From Planococcus versutus (GTDB taxonomy: Bacteria; Bacillota; Bacilli; Bacillales_A; Planococcaceae), in contig NZ_CP016540.2 in assembly GCF_001186155.3 (NCBI RefSeq), positions 1,466,001 to 1,530,000 on the forward strand: a stretch of DNA of 64,000 nt, in the 5' to 3' direction. Positions 50,261 to 59,868 of the stretch are shown piece after piece. A model generated the notes under the pieces. The model made no database searches and was not told the DNA's origin. It worked only from the letters and a program-made list of their open reading frames with translations. Every line of letters begins with the position of its first letter. The stretch's first letter is position 1. A program made the translations under genes and the position numbers.

Positions 50261-50298
50261 AAAAAACAGGTGCGGCTATAAAACAAGCCGCCCCTGTA
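50261..50298 (-). terminator. Terminator of the formate dehydrogenase operon
   Basis: Read on the minus strand, ACAGGGGCGGCTT and AGCCGCACCTGT pair and are followed by TTTTTTT. Confidence 0.87.
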
Positions 50299-50323
50299 TA
50301 TGAAATTCACCTATTTATGGAAA

Positions 50324-50803
50324 CTATTTATCTAATCCTTTTCCCATACCTTTCAGGAAATTGAGTCCAAACTTGATCGCGCGGTTAACATCAGGATCTC
50401 TGAATGCTTTAACCATTTGAAACACTCCTAGTTTCTTGCCATTGTGATTTTGCGACTCAGCTTCTTTTAGTCCATGAACAGCACTTGAAGCTAGTTTTTC
50501 TGTAGATGATGGATCAATCGCAGTTAAAGCACCCGCTGCGCTCATCATATTGTTAATAAGATTTGTTACAGGTTTACGTGTAGCTTGTTCCATGACGATT
50601 TCAGCGATGCCTTCTTTTGCTTTGACCATTGCGACGACAGCATCGAGAACGCCTGCCTTATCTAAATCTCCGGTAATAGCCAATAATTTATTGAGTGCTT
50701 GATTTTGTTCAGCAATCATCGTTTCTAGTTCATAAAGATTTTGCTGACGAATTTCTTCAGTTGTCCATTGTCTTTTTGTGATTTGCGTTATTGGACTTGC
50801 CAT
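50324..50803 (-). CDS. DUF1641 protein (YrhD-like)
   Basis: A 159-residue helical protein; DUF1641 segments LDKAGVLDAVVAMVKAKEGI, and FQMVKAFRDPDVNRAIKFGL followed by NFLKGMGKG are present. In Bacillus, YrhD follows the formate dehydrogenase YrhE in the same operon, as here (14 bases between the genes). It may be an accessory or linker subunit; the function is not established. Confidence 0.87.
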   Translation of the reverse strand: MASPITQITKRQWTTEEIRQQNLYELETMIAEQNQALNKLLAITGDLDKAGVLDAVVAMVKAKEGIAEIVMEQATRKPVTNLINNMMSAAGALTAIDPSSTEKLASSAVHGLKEAESQNHNGKKLGVFQMVKAFRDPDVNRAIKFGLNFLKGMGKGLDK

Positions 50804-50817
50804 AGGCCATCACCTTT

Positions 50818-53745
50818 CTATCGTTGATCTGTCAAATGCACATAGCCTTCACGTGCCCATTTTCGTTCGACTTCAATGCCAGATTGTGGCGTGCGTTTTT
50901 TATCACGCGGATTAGATTTTGGTAACGGGCTCTTGACGTGATCTTTTAATACTTCCATACGAACTTTCGTCTGCTTATAGGCAGGCGTATTTGTCCGTTG
51001 GTCAACAGCAGGTCCTGTCAAGAAGTTGATTGCTGTTTCTTTTTTCGTCGAGTTCATTGGTAAGAATAATTCATTTCCTTTAACTCGTCCAGTGACAATG
51101 ACTGGCAATTTTAAAGCACCATAAGGAGAGACTAAACGAACTGTCGAGCCATCTTCAAGACCTCGTTCTTTTGCTAATTCTGGAGACACTTCAACAAATG
51201 TTTTTGGTAATTTAGAAAGAATGCCTTCCGATTTATCGGTCATGTTGCCTTCGTGGAAATGCTCCAACAAACGACCGTTGTTAATATGAAGATCGTATTC
51301 TTCTGGGAATACTACCGGCTCAACCCAATCAGATAAAGCAAACCGTGCTTTTTTGTCAGGAAAGTTAAAGCCGTCTACATAAAGTAGTGGCGTACTTTCG
51401 CCTTCTAAGCTACCCCACAAAAAGCTGTCCCATCCTTCCATGTTTGAATAATCTGCTTTTGCAAACAGGGGAGACAAGCTCGCCATTTCAGCAAAGATTT
51501 CACTTGGATGGCTATAGTTCCAGCCTGCACCTAGACGGTTTGCGATTTCTTGAACAATCCACCAATCAGCTTTTGACTGGCCAAGTTCTGGCAACGCTTT
51601 GTACAAACGCTGAACGCGACGCTCAGTATTGGTAAACGTGCCGTCTTTTTCAAGTGATGGTGCAGCAGGTAAAATAACATCTGCGTATTGCGCCGTACGA
51701 GAGAAGAAGATGTCTTGTACTACGAAAAAGTCGAGTTTTGCTAATACTTCATCGACATGATTAGCATTTGAGTCAACCAAAGCCATATCTTCACCAACGA
51801 CGTACATGGCCTTCATAATGCCTTCGTCAACAGCTTGTAACATTTTGATGTTGTCCATACCTGGTTTGCTATCGATTTTCACACCGTAAGCTTGTTCAAA
51901 TTTTTCGCGAGCATTGTCATCAGATACATGTTGATAACCTGGCAACCAGCCGGGTAATGAGCCCATATCACAAGCGCCTTGAACATTGTTATGACCACGA
52001 AGCGGGTAAGCGCCAGCACCTGGGCGACGATAATTGCCTGTTGCGAGCAACAAGTTAGAAATTGCAGCAGATGTATCTGATCCACCAGTATTTTGTGTAA
52101 CGCCCATACCCCAAAGAATACACGTTCCATCAGCATCACGAATCATTTCAGCTGTGCGAATAATTGTCTCTTTTGAAACGCCGCTCAGCTTTTCGGCATA
52201 TTCTAATGTGTATTGTTCTAGTACATCTTTAAAGTCAGTAAAATAGTTTACATTGTCATCGATGAATTGTTGATCATGCCAACCTTGGTCGATCATGTAC
52301 TTTGTAACAGCCATTAACCACACTTGGTCAGTGCCTTGTTTGGGCGTGATGAAAATATCTGAGCGTTCAGCCATTTCGTTTTTTCGCATATCAGCTACTA
52401 TCAACTTTTGTCCGTGCAATTTGTGAGCGCGTTTGACGCGAGTTGCTAAAACCGGATGACCTTCTGCAGGGTTGGCGCCAACAATGATGACAAGTCCAGC
52501 GCTACCGATGTCTTTGATGGTTCCAGCATCTCCACCCATTCCGACTGTGCGGAACAAACCATCTGTCGCTGGAGATTGGCAATAACGTGAGCAGTTGTCA
52601 ACGTTATTTGTTTCAAATACTTGACGGCTAAGTTTTTGGATGACGTAATTGTCTTCGTTGGTGATTTTAGAAGAAGAAATGACGCCAATTGAATCTTTGC
52701 CATTGTCTTTTTTAATCGCTTTAAATTTTGATGCAACTAAATCAAGTGCTTCTTCCCAGCTAGCTTCGACGAATTCACCATTTTTACGAATCAAAGGAGT
52801 GGTGATGCGCTCTTCGCTGTTTATAAAGTCCCATCCAAATTTGCCTTTTACGCACGTGGAGATTTGATTTGCGGGCGCTTCTGAAACCGGTTGAATTTTC
52901 AGGATTTCACGATCTTTTGTCCATACTTCGAATGAACAGCCAACACCGCAAAACGTACAAACCGTTTTGGTTTTTTTCGTGCGCGTTTCACGCATTGTTG
53001 CTTCGGCATCAGAAATAGCTAGAATGCCACTATATCCCGGTTCTACGTCTTTAACCAAATCAATCATCGGCGTTAGAACTTTTTCTGGAATGGCTGTCAT
53101 AAATCCAGCTTCACCAAGCATAGATGTTTCCATCAACGCATTACACGGACAAGCTGTTACACATTGCCCACAGCTAACACATGAAGAGTCATTGATTTTT
53201 GCGCCGCCATCCCAAAGGACGATTGGTCGGTCAAGTGACCAGTCCATCGTTAACGTCTCGTTAACCTGCAAGTTCTGACATACCTCTACGCACTGACCAC
53301 AGGCAATACACTGGTTTGGATCATAGCGGTAAAATGGATTTGTTAAATCGACTTCGTCGACAGAGCATTTTGGTTCGAAAGGATATTTTTGATGTTCAAC
53401 TTCCATTAGGTCTACGGTATTGTGAATTTTACAGTTACCGTTGTTATTGTCGCAAACCGTGCAGTAAAGCAAATGATTTTCAAGTATTCGATCCATTGCT
53501 TCTGTTTGTGCTTCTTTTGCACGTGGAGATGCTAGTTGAATATCCATTCCTGCAACTGCAGCGGTTGAACAAGAGCGAACAAGTTGTCCATCTACTTCAA
53601 CGATACATGTATCACACGTTTCGATTGGATCGACTTCGGGCATATAACAAATCTGCGGATGAAGAATTTTTTGTTCGTTTAGCACTTGTAATATAGTTTT
53701 ACCTTGTTCAAATTCAGTAGGGGAACCATTAATTTTTATAGGCAT
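50818..53745 (-). CDS. Molybdenum formate dehydrogenase, catalytic subunit (YrhE-like)
   Basis: A 975-residue enzyme that oxidises formate to CO2. In order: [2Fe-2S] plant-type ferredoxin domain (ETCDTCIVEVDG), a His-Cys [4Fe-4S] site (HLLYCTVCDNNNGNC), two [4Fe-4S] motifs (CIACGQCVEVCQ, CVSCGQCVTACPC), a further [4Fe-4S] site CTFCGVGCSFEVW, the molybdopterin domains with active cysteine in CSRYCQSPATDG near residue 389 (Cys in place of selenocysteine), and the dinucleotide-binding C-terminal domain. The ATG at 53745 follows AAAGGAGG. FdhD and cofactor genes lie close by on the other strand. Confidence 0.94.
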   Translation of the reverse strand: MPIKINGSPTEFEQGKTILQVLNEQKILHPQICYMPEVDPIETCDTCIVEVDGQLVRSCSTAAVAGMDIQLASPRAKEAQTEAMDRILENHLLYCTVCDNNNGNCKIHNTVDLMEVEHQKYPFEPKCSVDEVDLTNPFYRYDPNQCIACGQCVEVCQNLQVNETLTMDWSLDRPIVLWDGGAKINDSSCVSCGQCVTACPCNALMETSMLGEAGFMTAIPEKVLTPMIDLVKDVEPGYSGILAISDAEATMRETRTKKTKTVCTFCGVGCSFEVWTKDREILKIQPVSEAPANQISTCVKGKFGWDFINSEERITTPLIRKNGEFVEASWEEALDLVASKFKAIKKDNGKDSIGVISSSKITNEDNYVIQKLSRQVFETNNVDNCSRYCQSPATDGLFRTVGMGGDAGTIKDIGSAGLVIIVGANPAEGHPVLATRVKRAHKLHGQKLIVADMRKNEMAERSDIFITPKQGTDQVWLMAVTKYMIDQGWHDQQFIDDNVNYFTDFKDVLEQYTLEYAEKLSGVSKETIIRTAEMIRDADGTCILWGMGVTQNTGGSDTSAAISNLLLATGNYRRPGAGAYPLRGHNNVQGACDMGSLPGWLPGYQHVSDDNAREKFEQAYGVKIDSKPGMDNIKMLQAVDEGIMKAMYVVGEDMALVDSNANHVDEVLAKLDFFVVQDIFFSRTAQYADVILPAAPSLEKDGTFTNTERRVQRLYKALPELGQSKADWWIVQEIANRLGAGWNYSHPSEIFAEMASLSPLFAKADYSNMEGWDSFLWGSLEGESTPLLYVDGFNFPDKKARFALSDWVEPVVFPEEYDLHINNGRLLEHFHEGNMTDKSEGILSKLPKTFVEVSPELAKERGLEDGSTVRLVSPYGALKLPVIVTGRVKGNELFLPMNSTKKETAINFLTGPAVDQRTNTPAYKQTKVRMEVLKDHVKSPLPKSNPRDKKRTPQSGIEVERKWAREGYVHLTDQR

Positions 53746-53998
53746 GCAAAAACCTCCTTTTTGATATAAAAAAATCCACCATGAAGAACACACTTGACAA
53801 GTGTATCTGTTTCATAGTGGAATAGTGTTTTAACAGGACTTGTTAAATGACCAATCCAAGCATATAGAGTAGAGTGAGAGCACTATCGCAATGACTTACG
53901 ACAGGACCAACGTATGCTATTATTATAAACAGTAAAAATGAGTTACACAACAAAAATATCAAATAATCAATAAATAATTAATAACCTAAGGGGAGTCT

Positions 53999-54388
53999 AT
54001 GCAAATGTCCAGACAGATTCACGAATTTAACGACATCATACGAAAATTGCGAAAAAATCTGTTCGGCAAAGGACCTGAGCGTATTCACACGGTATTTGTC
54101 AACAATATGGCTATCGCCACATTGTATGGAAACTTAAGCCCGTCCGAGCAATTTATCGCACGAACTCCTGAAGGAAGAGAAATGGTTCATGCAGCACGAA
54201 CCAGAATGATACAAACTGTTTACGCATCGGCTGCACCCGAAGGCATGGAAGAGCTAGTCGGCGCAAAGTTCGTGCATTTGTTTTCGGATATTAAAGTAGA
54301 AGATGATATTGCTGTCTCCGTTTTTCTTTTTGACCAAGTGATAGATCAACAAAGCATGGGTGGAGGTAAACCTGATGAAGCAAGATAA
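53999..54388 (+). CDS. DUF2294 protein
   Basis: A 129-residue protein of the DUF2294 (Na-translocating-decarboxylase-inhibitor-like) family: IRKLRKNLFGKGPERIHTVF, MAIATLYGNLSPSEQFIA, ARTRMIQTVYA. The function is unknown, but the family is often found next to fdhD/formate dehydrogenase in Bacilli, as here. AGGGGAG precedes the ATG; a second ATG is at 54005. It is divergent from the formate dehydrogenase operon and overlaps fdhD. Confidence 0.82.
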   Translation: MQMSRQIHEFNDIIRKLRKNLFGKGPERIHTVFVNNMAIATLYGNLSPSEQFIARTPEGREMVHAARTRMIQTVYASAAPEGMEELVGAKFVHLFSDIKVEDDIAVSVFLFDQVIDQQSMGGGKPDEAR

Positions 54389-55169
54389 CACGCGTAAAAT
54401 TATCCGCTTCGAAAAAGGCGTATTTACCGAAAAAGAAGATTGTGTAGTGGTAGAACAGCCAGCTACGATTAAAATCAATGGCAAAGAATTTATCACAATT
54501 GTTTGCTCTCCAGAAAAAATGGATGAAATGGCTATTGGCTTTTTAGTGTCTGAGCGTATTATTCCCAATTACAAGGATATAAAAGATGTACAAGTAGACG
54601 AAAAAACAGGAACGGTCCATGTTACAGCTGAGAAAGTGTATCCATTTTTTGAGCAATTGCAAAACAAGCGATTTATTAGTTCGTGCTGTGGCATGAGTCG
54701 ACAAGGATTTGTCTTTGCACATGATGCAATGATTGCTAAAGAAATGACTGAAGTTCGGGTAACGCTATCACCAGAAAATTGTTTTCAATTGATGTCGGCT
54801 ATGGCTGATTCTGCAAAAATGTTCAAGCAGACAGGAGGCGTTCATAATGCTGCTCTATGCGATGCAAATGGCATTATCATTTCGCGGATGGACATTGGAA
54901 GACACAATGCTTTAGATAAAATATATGGATACTGCTTGCTAAACAATATTGATGTTCGTGACAAAGTCATCGTTTTTAGCGGCAGAATTTCTTCTGAAAT
55001 TTTATTGAAAGTAGCAAAAATCGGCTGTGAAATTGTCTTGTCAAAATCGGCTCCAACTGAATTAGCACTAAGTTTAGCTGATCAACTTGGCATTACGACC
55101 GTCGGCTTTATTCGTGGAGATTCATTCAACTTGTATACACATGCCAAACGAATTATCGATACCACGTAA
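54375..55169 (+). CDS. fdhD: Formate dehydrogenase accessory sulfurtransferase FdhD
   Basis: A 264-residue protein that moves sulfur onto the molybdenum cofactor of formate dehydrogenase. The catalytic cysteine pair is in FISSCCGMSRQGF. Also typical are IVCSPEKMDEMAIGFLVSER, TGGVHNAALCDANG, DIGRHNALDKIYGY and SKSAPTELAL. The ATG at 54375 follows GGAGG and lies 14 bases inside the previous gene. It supports the enzyme encoded divergently at 50818-53745. Confidence 0.93.
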   Translation: MKQDNTRKIIRFEKGVFTEKEDCVVVEQPATIKINGKEFITIVCSPEKMDEMAIGFLVSERIIPNYKDIKDVQVDEKTGTVHVTAEKVYPFFEQLQNKRFISSCCGMSRQGFVFAHDAMIAKEMTEVRVTLSPENCFQLMSAMADSAKMFKQTGGVHNAALCDANGIIISRMDIGRHNALDKIYGYCLLNNIDVRDKVIVFSGRISSEILLKVAKIGCEIVLSKSAPTELALSLADQLGITTVGFIRGDSFNLYTHAKRIIDTT

Positions 55170-55395
55170 ATAAACCTATCCAAAAAAAAATGGTGACAAA
55201 TAAAAAAAAGGATGCTATGATTCGAATCGTCTAATTATTCTCAAATTGCAAGCAATAAGTAAAAAGGTTGTTTAAGTTATATGGTAATAGTTTTTTTCTG
55301 AAAATTAGTAGCTTCGATACTCGAAAAATTGATGATTTAGCTTTAAGAAATCATTTCACATAGCTCATACCAATTTTAACAGGAGGTCAAAGAAT

Positions 55396-56679
55396 ATGAA
55401 AAAGAAGCCGAAAAACAGATGGTTAATAGCATTATCCGCAGTGGGGATACATATTTCGATTGGATCTGTTTATGCATGGAGTAATTTTACAAACCCCTTG
55501 ATCGATCAATTTGGATGGTCGACTAGCCAAGTACAATTAACGTTTAGTATTGCCATCTTATTTTTAGGGTTGTCCGCTGCGTTTTTCGGAAGTTTTGTGG
55601 AAAAGTATGGTCCGCGAAAATCTGGAATTGTTGCAGCTTTGTTTTTCGGAACGGGTATTATTGGCTCAGGATTTGCTGTAAGCGCTTCATCATTACCAAT
55701 GCTTTATGTATTTTACGGAGCACTCGGTGGAATCGGACTCGGAATTGGTTATATTGCACCAGTTTCAACTTTGGTCAAATGGTTTCCTGACCGCCGCGGT
55801 CTTGCTACTGGCCTTGCAATTATGGGTTTCGGATTTGCAGCAGCGATTAGCAGTCCAATCATGGAAAAACTCATCACTTCAGTCGGAGTCGAACAAACTT
55901 TTTATATTCTAGGTAGTGCCTATTTAGTGATTATGTTGTTATCTTCTCTGTATCTTGAAAAGCCAGAAGAAGGATGGTCACCAGTTGGATTTGATGAAAA
56001 GATAAATAGCGGAAAAGTTGAACGGAAAGTAGACTTGTCTCAATTAACTGCCAACGAAGCCATTAAAACAAAACGATTTTATTATTTATGGTTTATGCTG
56101 TTTATTAATGTCACGTGCGGAATTGCTATTTTATCTGCTGCAAAACCCATGGCAATTGACAGTATTGGAATGACGACCGTACAAGCAGCGGCGCTAGTTG
56201 GTGTTCTTGGAATCTTTAACGGACTAGGGCGTCTTGGCTGGGCTACCATTTCTGATTACATTGGTCGTCCAAACACCTATACCGCATTTTTTGTTATCCA
56301 AATTGCGTTATTTGCATTCTTGCCATTTACAACAAACGCAATATTCTTCCAAATCATGTTAGCTATTATTTACACATGCTATGGTGGTGGATTTGCTTCA
56401 ATTCCTGCTTATATTGCAGATATTTTCGGGACGAAACAACTAGGTGCAATTCACGGCTATATTTTGACAGCATGGGCAGCAGCAGGGTTAGTGGGTCCTT
56501 TATTTGCAGCTTTCATGAAGGATAAAACAGGAAGCTACGAAAGTAGTCTTGTGTTCTTTGCGGGCCTATTTGTTGTCGCACTCGTGATCTCACTCGTCAT
56601 TCGCTTAGATATACGGAGATTGCGAGCTAAAAACGAAAAAATAGAAGTGTCAGGTAACCCTGAAGTCGTCAGTGATTAG
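55396..56679 (+). CDS. OFA-family MFS transporter (oxalate/formate antiporter type)
   Basis: A 427-residue protein with twelve helices. The OFA subfamily shows in the start VGIHISIGSVYAWSNFTNPL and in GGIGLGIGYIAPVSTLVKWF with PDRRGLATGLAIMGFG. Members exchange oxalate, formate, lactate or other small acids. Given the formate dehydrogenase and FdhD next to it, formate is a plausible substrate, but this is inference. AGGAGG lies before the ATG. Confidence 0.85.
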   Translation: MKKKPKNRWLIALSAVGIHISIGSVYAWSNFTNPLIDQFGWSTSQVQLTFSIAILFLGLSAAFFGSFVEKYGPRKSGIVAALFFGTGIIGSGFAVSASSLPMLYVFYGALGGIGLGIGYIAPVSTLVKWFPDRRGLATGLAIMGFGFAAAISSPIMEKLITSVGVEQTFYILGSAYLVIMLLSSLYLEKPEEGWSPVGFDEKINSGKVERKVDLSQLTANEAIKTKRFYYLWFMLFINVTCGIAILSAAKPMAIDSIGMTTVQAAALVGVLGIFNGLGRLGWATISDYIGRPNTYTAFFVIQIALFAFLPFTTNAIFFQIMLAIIYTCYGGGFASIPAYIADIFGTKQLGAIHGYILTAWAAAGLVGPLFAAFMKDKTGSYESSLVFFAGLFVVALVISLVIRLDIRRLRAKNEKIEVSGNPEVVSD

Positions 56680-56705
56680 CATCTATCATCAACAACTAAT
56701 TTTCT

Positions 56706-56740
56706 AAAAACCTTGAGAGCTTTTGTTTTCAAGGTTTTTT
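56706..56740 (+). terminator. Terminator after the OFA transporter
   Basis: AAAAACCTTGA and TCAAGGTTTTT pair, followed by TTC. Confidence 0.82.
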
Positions 56741-56881
56741 CTTATTTTTCTGAAATGTCAATTTGACAGTCTGCATTACTTTGTATAAGTTTAGTACGAT
56801 AAGAACTATAAATTAACTGAGAAAATACATAACTACTCTGAAGTATGGTGACAATTTAATTTCTTAAAGGAGCTGTTTAAA

Positions 56882-58126
56882 ATGGTCGAGAAACGAACAC
56901 CACTACCCGTTGCAGATGCAGTAAGAAGAGTAGTAGAACAAGTTCGTTCAATCGGAACGGAACTAGTCTATTTACAAGAAAGCTACGGACGTATTTTAGC
57001 AGAACCAATCGTTGCGTCAAATGATGTCCCGCCTTTCGATCGTTCTCCTTACGATGGATTTGCTATTCGGTCGATAGATTCCAAAGGGGCATCAGGTGAC
57101 AATCGTATTGCGTTTAAAGTGATTGATCACATTGGTGCGGGAGAAGTGTCGGCAAAAAAATTGCAAGCATTTGAAGCAATCCGGATTATGACAGGTGCGC
57201 AACTGCCAGAAGCAGCAGACGCTGTAGTAATGTTTGAACAAACCTTAGAAACCGCTAGAGACATTACAATTCGGAAGCCGTTCATACCATTAGAAAACAT
57301 ATCTCTGCAAGGAGAAGACCTTCAAAAAGGAGAAGTGGTGATTGAACAGGGCAGTTTTATTAATCCAGGAACAATCGCCTTACTGGCGACTTTTGGCTAC
57401 TCTCAAGTATTGGTCTCAAAACAGCCGATTGTAGGCATTCTTTCGACTGGAACTGAATTATTAGCAGTTGAAGATGAGTTAGAACCGGGGAAAATACGAA
57501 ATAGCAACGGTCCGATGATTGTAGCACAACTCAAAAGAATGGGTTTGCGCTGTAAAATGTATGGCATATCGGTTGATAAGTTAGAAGAAAGTTACCAAGT
57601 TGTTAAAAAAGCGGCAGAAGAAACAGATTGTCTCATTACTACAGGTGGTGTTTCGGTGGGAGATTTCGATTTTCTTCCTGCAATCTATAAAAAACTTGGA
57701 GCGCATGTGTTATTTAATAAAGTTTCCATGCGCCCAGGAAGCGTAACAACAGTCGCCATCGCAAATGGACGATTATTATTTGGTTTGTCCGGTAATCCAT
57801 CTGCTTGTTTTACTGGTTTCGAATTATTTACACGTCCAGCACTGTTGAAAATGATGAGTGCAACAAAACTTTATATGCCCCACACGAAAGCGATACTTGG
57901 AGAAGACTTTACAAAAGCCAACCCATTTACTCGTTTTGTTCGCGCAGTTTATGATGGTGAAATCGTAACACCGGCCGGATTTAATAAATCGAATGCTGTG
58001 TCGTCTATTGCACGGGGCAATGCATTGATGGTCTTACCAGGTGGTTCACGAGGATACACGATTGGTGACTCTGTAGATGTCTTGCTTCTTGGTGTAGAAG
58101 AAGGATCTGACACGTGGCAGCTGTGA
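56882..58126 (+). CDS. moeA: Molybdopterin molybdenumtransferase MoeA
   Basis: A 414-residue enzyme that inserts molybdate into adenylated molybdopterin. Recognised parts: PPFDRSPYDGFAIRS in domain I, MTGAQLPEAADAVVMFEQT in the substrate-binding region, VGILSTGTELL, and TTGGVSVGDFDFLPA with MRPGSVTTVA in the catalytic domain. AAAGGAGC precedes the ATG. It is the first gene of a tightly packed six-gene operon. Confidence 0.94.
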   Translation: MVEKRTPLPVADAVRRVVEQVRSIGTELVYLQESYGRILAEPIVASNDVPPFDRSPYDGFAIRSIDSKGASGDNRIAFKVIDHIGAGEVSAKKLQAFEAIRIMTGAQLPEAADAVVMFEQTLETARDITIRKPFIPLENISLQGEDLQKGEVVIEQGSFINPGTIALLATFGYSQVLVSKQPIVGILSTGTELLAVEDELEPGKIRNSNGPMIVAQLKRMGLRCKMYGISVDKLEESYQVVKKAAEETDCLITTGGVSVGDFDFLPAIYKKLGAHVLFNKVSMRPGSVTTVAIANGRLLFGLSGNPSACFTGFELFTRPALLKMMSATKLYMPHTKAILGEDFTKANPFTRFVRAVYDGEIVTPAGFNKSNAVSSIARGNALMVLPGGSRGYTIGDSVDVLLLGVEEGSDTWQL

Positions 58127-58635
58127 AAGTGCTTCAAATCGTCGGGTATAAAAATAGCGGAAAAACAACATTACTGCTAACTTTACTCAAACAAGCAAAA
58201 CATGAAGGAAAAACTGTTTCGACGATCAAGCATCATGGACACGGTGGGGTTCTTGATATGCCGAACAATAAAACCGACAGCGTTCGTCAGTTTTCTGCTG
58301 GAGCAAATTGTTCTGTTGCTTATGGTGGTGGAATCATTCAGCTGCATCAACGAAAACAAAACGCAACACTTAATGAATTGATCACGCTTGCTTCTAGTGA
58401 AAATCCAGAACTGGTTTTAATTGAAGGGTTTAAAGAAGGAGCGTATGAAAAAATAGTTTTACTCAATTGTAAAGAGGACTGGATAACGCTTCAAAAGCTA
58501 GAGAATGTTCGATTAGTTATTTCATCAGAAGCAGTAGAACTGGACAAGATCCCAGTCATTCTTCAGAATGATTATAAGCAATTACATTCTTGGTTTATAA
58601 ATTGGATGGATGGTGACAAACATGAAAGCATTTGA
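58114..58635 (+). CDS. mobB: Molybdopterin-guanine dinucleotide biosynthesis protein MobB
   Basis: A 173-residue GTP-binding protein with a P-loop GYKNSGKTTL near residue 11 and VSTIKHHGHGG, typical of MobB, which assists MobA. The GTG at 58114 (or 58123) lies inside the end of moeA. The C-terminus overlaps moaE. Confidence 0.92.
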   Translation: MAAVKVLQIVGYKNSGKTTLLLTLLKQAKHEGKTVSTIKHHGHGGVLDMPNNKTDSVRQFSAGANCSVAYGGGIIQLHQRKQNATLNELITLASSENPELVLIEGFKEGAYEKIVLLNCKEDWITLQKLENVRLVISSEAVELDKIPVILQNDYKQLHSWFINWMDGDKHESI

Positions 58636-59062
58636 AATCGTAACAACCGCAATTGAACCTCAACTTTATGCAGACTATGTTTTGAGACCAGAAGCCGGAG
58701 CAGTCACGTTGTTTACAGGACACGTGCGCGAATGGACAAAAGGTGTGCGGACTTTGCATTTATCTTATGAAGCATATATACCAATGGCTGAGAAAAAATT
58801 AGCACAAATTGGTCAAGAAATTGAACAGCGCTGGGAAGGCACAAATGTAGCTATTGCTCACCGCATTGGTGAGTTGCAAATTAGTGACATCGCTGTTGTC
58901 ATTGCAGTTTCTTCACCGCATCGAAAAACGGCTTATGAAGCAAATGAATATGCGATAGAACGAATTAAGGAAATTGTCCCAATTTGGAAAAAAGAAATTT
59001 GGGAAGATGGCGAAGAGTGGATTGGCAACCAAAAGAAAAAGCCAGAAGGAGGGTTCGCATGA
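58622..59062 (+). CDS. moaE: Molybdopterin synthase large subunit MoaE
   Basis: A 146-residue subunit that with MoaD converts precursor Z to molybdopterin. Motifs: GAVTLFTGHVREWTKG, LSYEAYIPMAEKKL, AIAHRIGELQISDIAVVIAV, and the catalytic lysine region PIWKKEIWEDGEEWIG. The ATG at 58622 is chosen for the normal family start MKAFEI; it lies 14 bases within mobB. Confidence 0.93.
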   Translation: MKAFEIVTTAIEPQLYADYVLRPEAGAVTLFTGHVREWTKGVRTLHLSYEAYIPMAEKKLAQIGQEIEQRWEGTNVAIAHRIGELQISDIAVVIAVSSPHRKTAYEANEYAIERIKEIVPIWKKEIWEDGEEWIGNQKKKPEGGFA

Positions 59063-59292
59063 TTAACTTGCGTTATTTTGCAGGGCTCAAAGAACAAACA
59101 GGTGTTTCTGAAGAACAAGTAGATATGGCCGGTCATACAGTAGAAGAATTATGGCAATGGGCAACTGAAAAATATCCAGATTTCCAGTCGGGTGCAGCGC
59201 GTTTAGCTGTCAACGAAGAATATGCATTGCCAACAGACGTACTCGAGTCTGGAGATATTGTTGCTTTTATTCCACCGGTAAGCGGTGGGTGA
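59059..59292 (+). CDS. moaD: Molybdopterin synthase sulfur carrier MoaD
   Basis: A 77-residue ubiquitin-like protein ending in PPVSGG; the last glycine carries the thiocarboxylate. It starts INLRYFAGLKEQTG. The ATG overlaps the moaE stop as ATGA and follows AGAAGGAGG. Confidence 0.93.
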   Translation: MINLRYFAGLKEQTGVSEEQVDMAGHTVEELWQWATEKYPDFQSGAARLAVNEEYALPTDVLESGDIVAFIPPVSGG

Positions 59293-59852
59293 CATTGACT
59301 ATTGGAATATTGCTGGCAGGTGGATTGTCTCGTCGGTTTGGTTCGCCAAAAGCCTTTGCTAAAATAGATGGAGAATTTTTTTATGAACATGCATATCGTG
59401 CTCTCGATCGCGTATGCGACGACATCATCATTGTTTCTAGACCGGAATTGCTGTCTCGTTTTCCTACTGAGTACGATGTCATCACAGATCTTGACTGGAT
59501 TGCAGGAAAAGGTCCGCTTGCTGGTATTTTCTCAGGAATGACTGCCAAAAAAGCAGACAAATATGTGGTGTTGCCATGCGATATGCCATTTATTGGACCT
59601 ACAGAAACAACAAAATTTGTTGCTTTAGCGGATAAAAAAGCAGATATTACAACTGTTTGGAATAGAAATGAAAGGATTCCGTTGTTTAGTATTTGGGACG
59701 GTTGCATCAAAGATTTGCTGCAAAACGAGCTAGAAGTTGGGCAATTGAGGGTTATGAAATTTATGGAAAAAGTGACAACTGAATGGATTGATACATCTGA
59801 AATTCATAAAGATCAACATGTTTTTCGCAACGTAAACTATCCGGATGACTAA
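59289..59852 (+). CDS. mobA: Molybdenum cofactor guanylyltransferase MobA
   Basis: A 187-residue nucleotidyltransferase that attaches GMP to the cofactor. The GTP-binding start [20 protein letters not shown] and [16 protein letters not shown] and [11 protein letters not shown] are clear. The GTG start overlaps the moaD stop as GTGA; TTG 59295 is an alternative. The cofactor of formate dehydrogenase is the guanine dinucleotide form, so the gene fits its neighbours. Confidence 0.92.
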   Translation: MTLTIGILLAGGLSRRFGSPKAFAKIDGEFFYEHAYRALDRVCDDIIIVSRPELLSRFPTEYDVITDLDWIAGKGPLAGIFSGMTAKKADKYVVLPCDMPFIGPTETTKFVALADKKADITTVWNRNERIPLFSIWDGCIKDLLQNELEVGQLRVMKFMEKVTTEWIDTSEIHKDQHVFRNVNYPDD

Positions 59853-59868
59853 AAAAGGAGATGGCATC

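Noticed and set aside
53316..53696. 126-codon plus-strand frame inside formate dehydrogenase
   Set aside because: Antisense to the iron-sulfur domains of a clear enzyme; no ribosome binding site.
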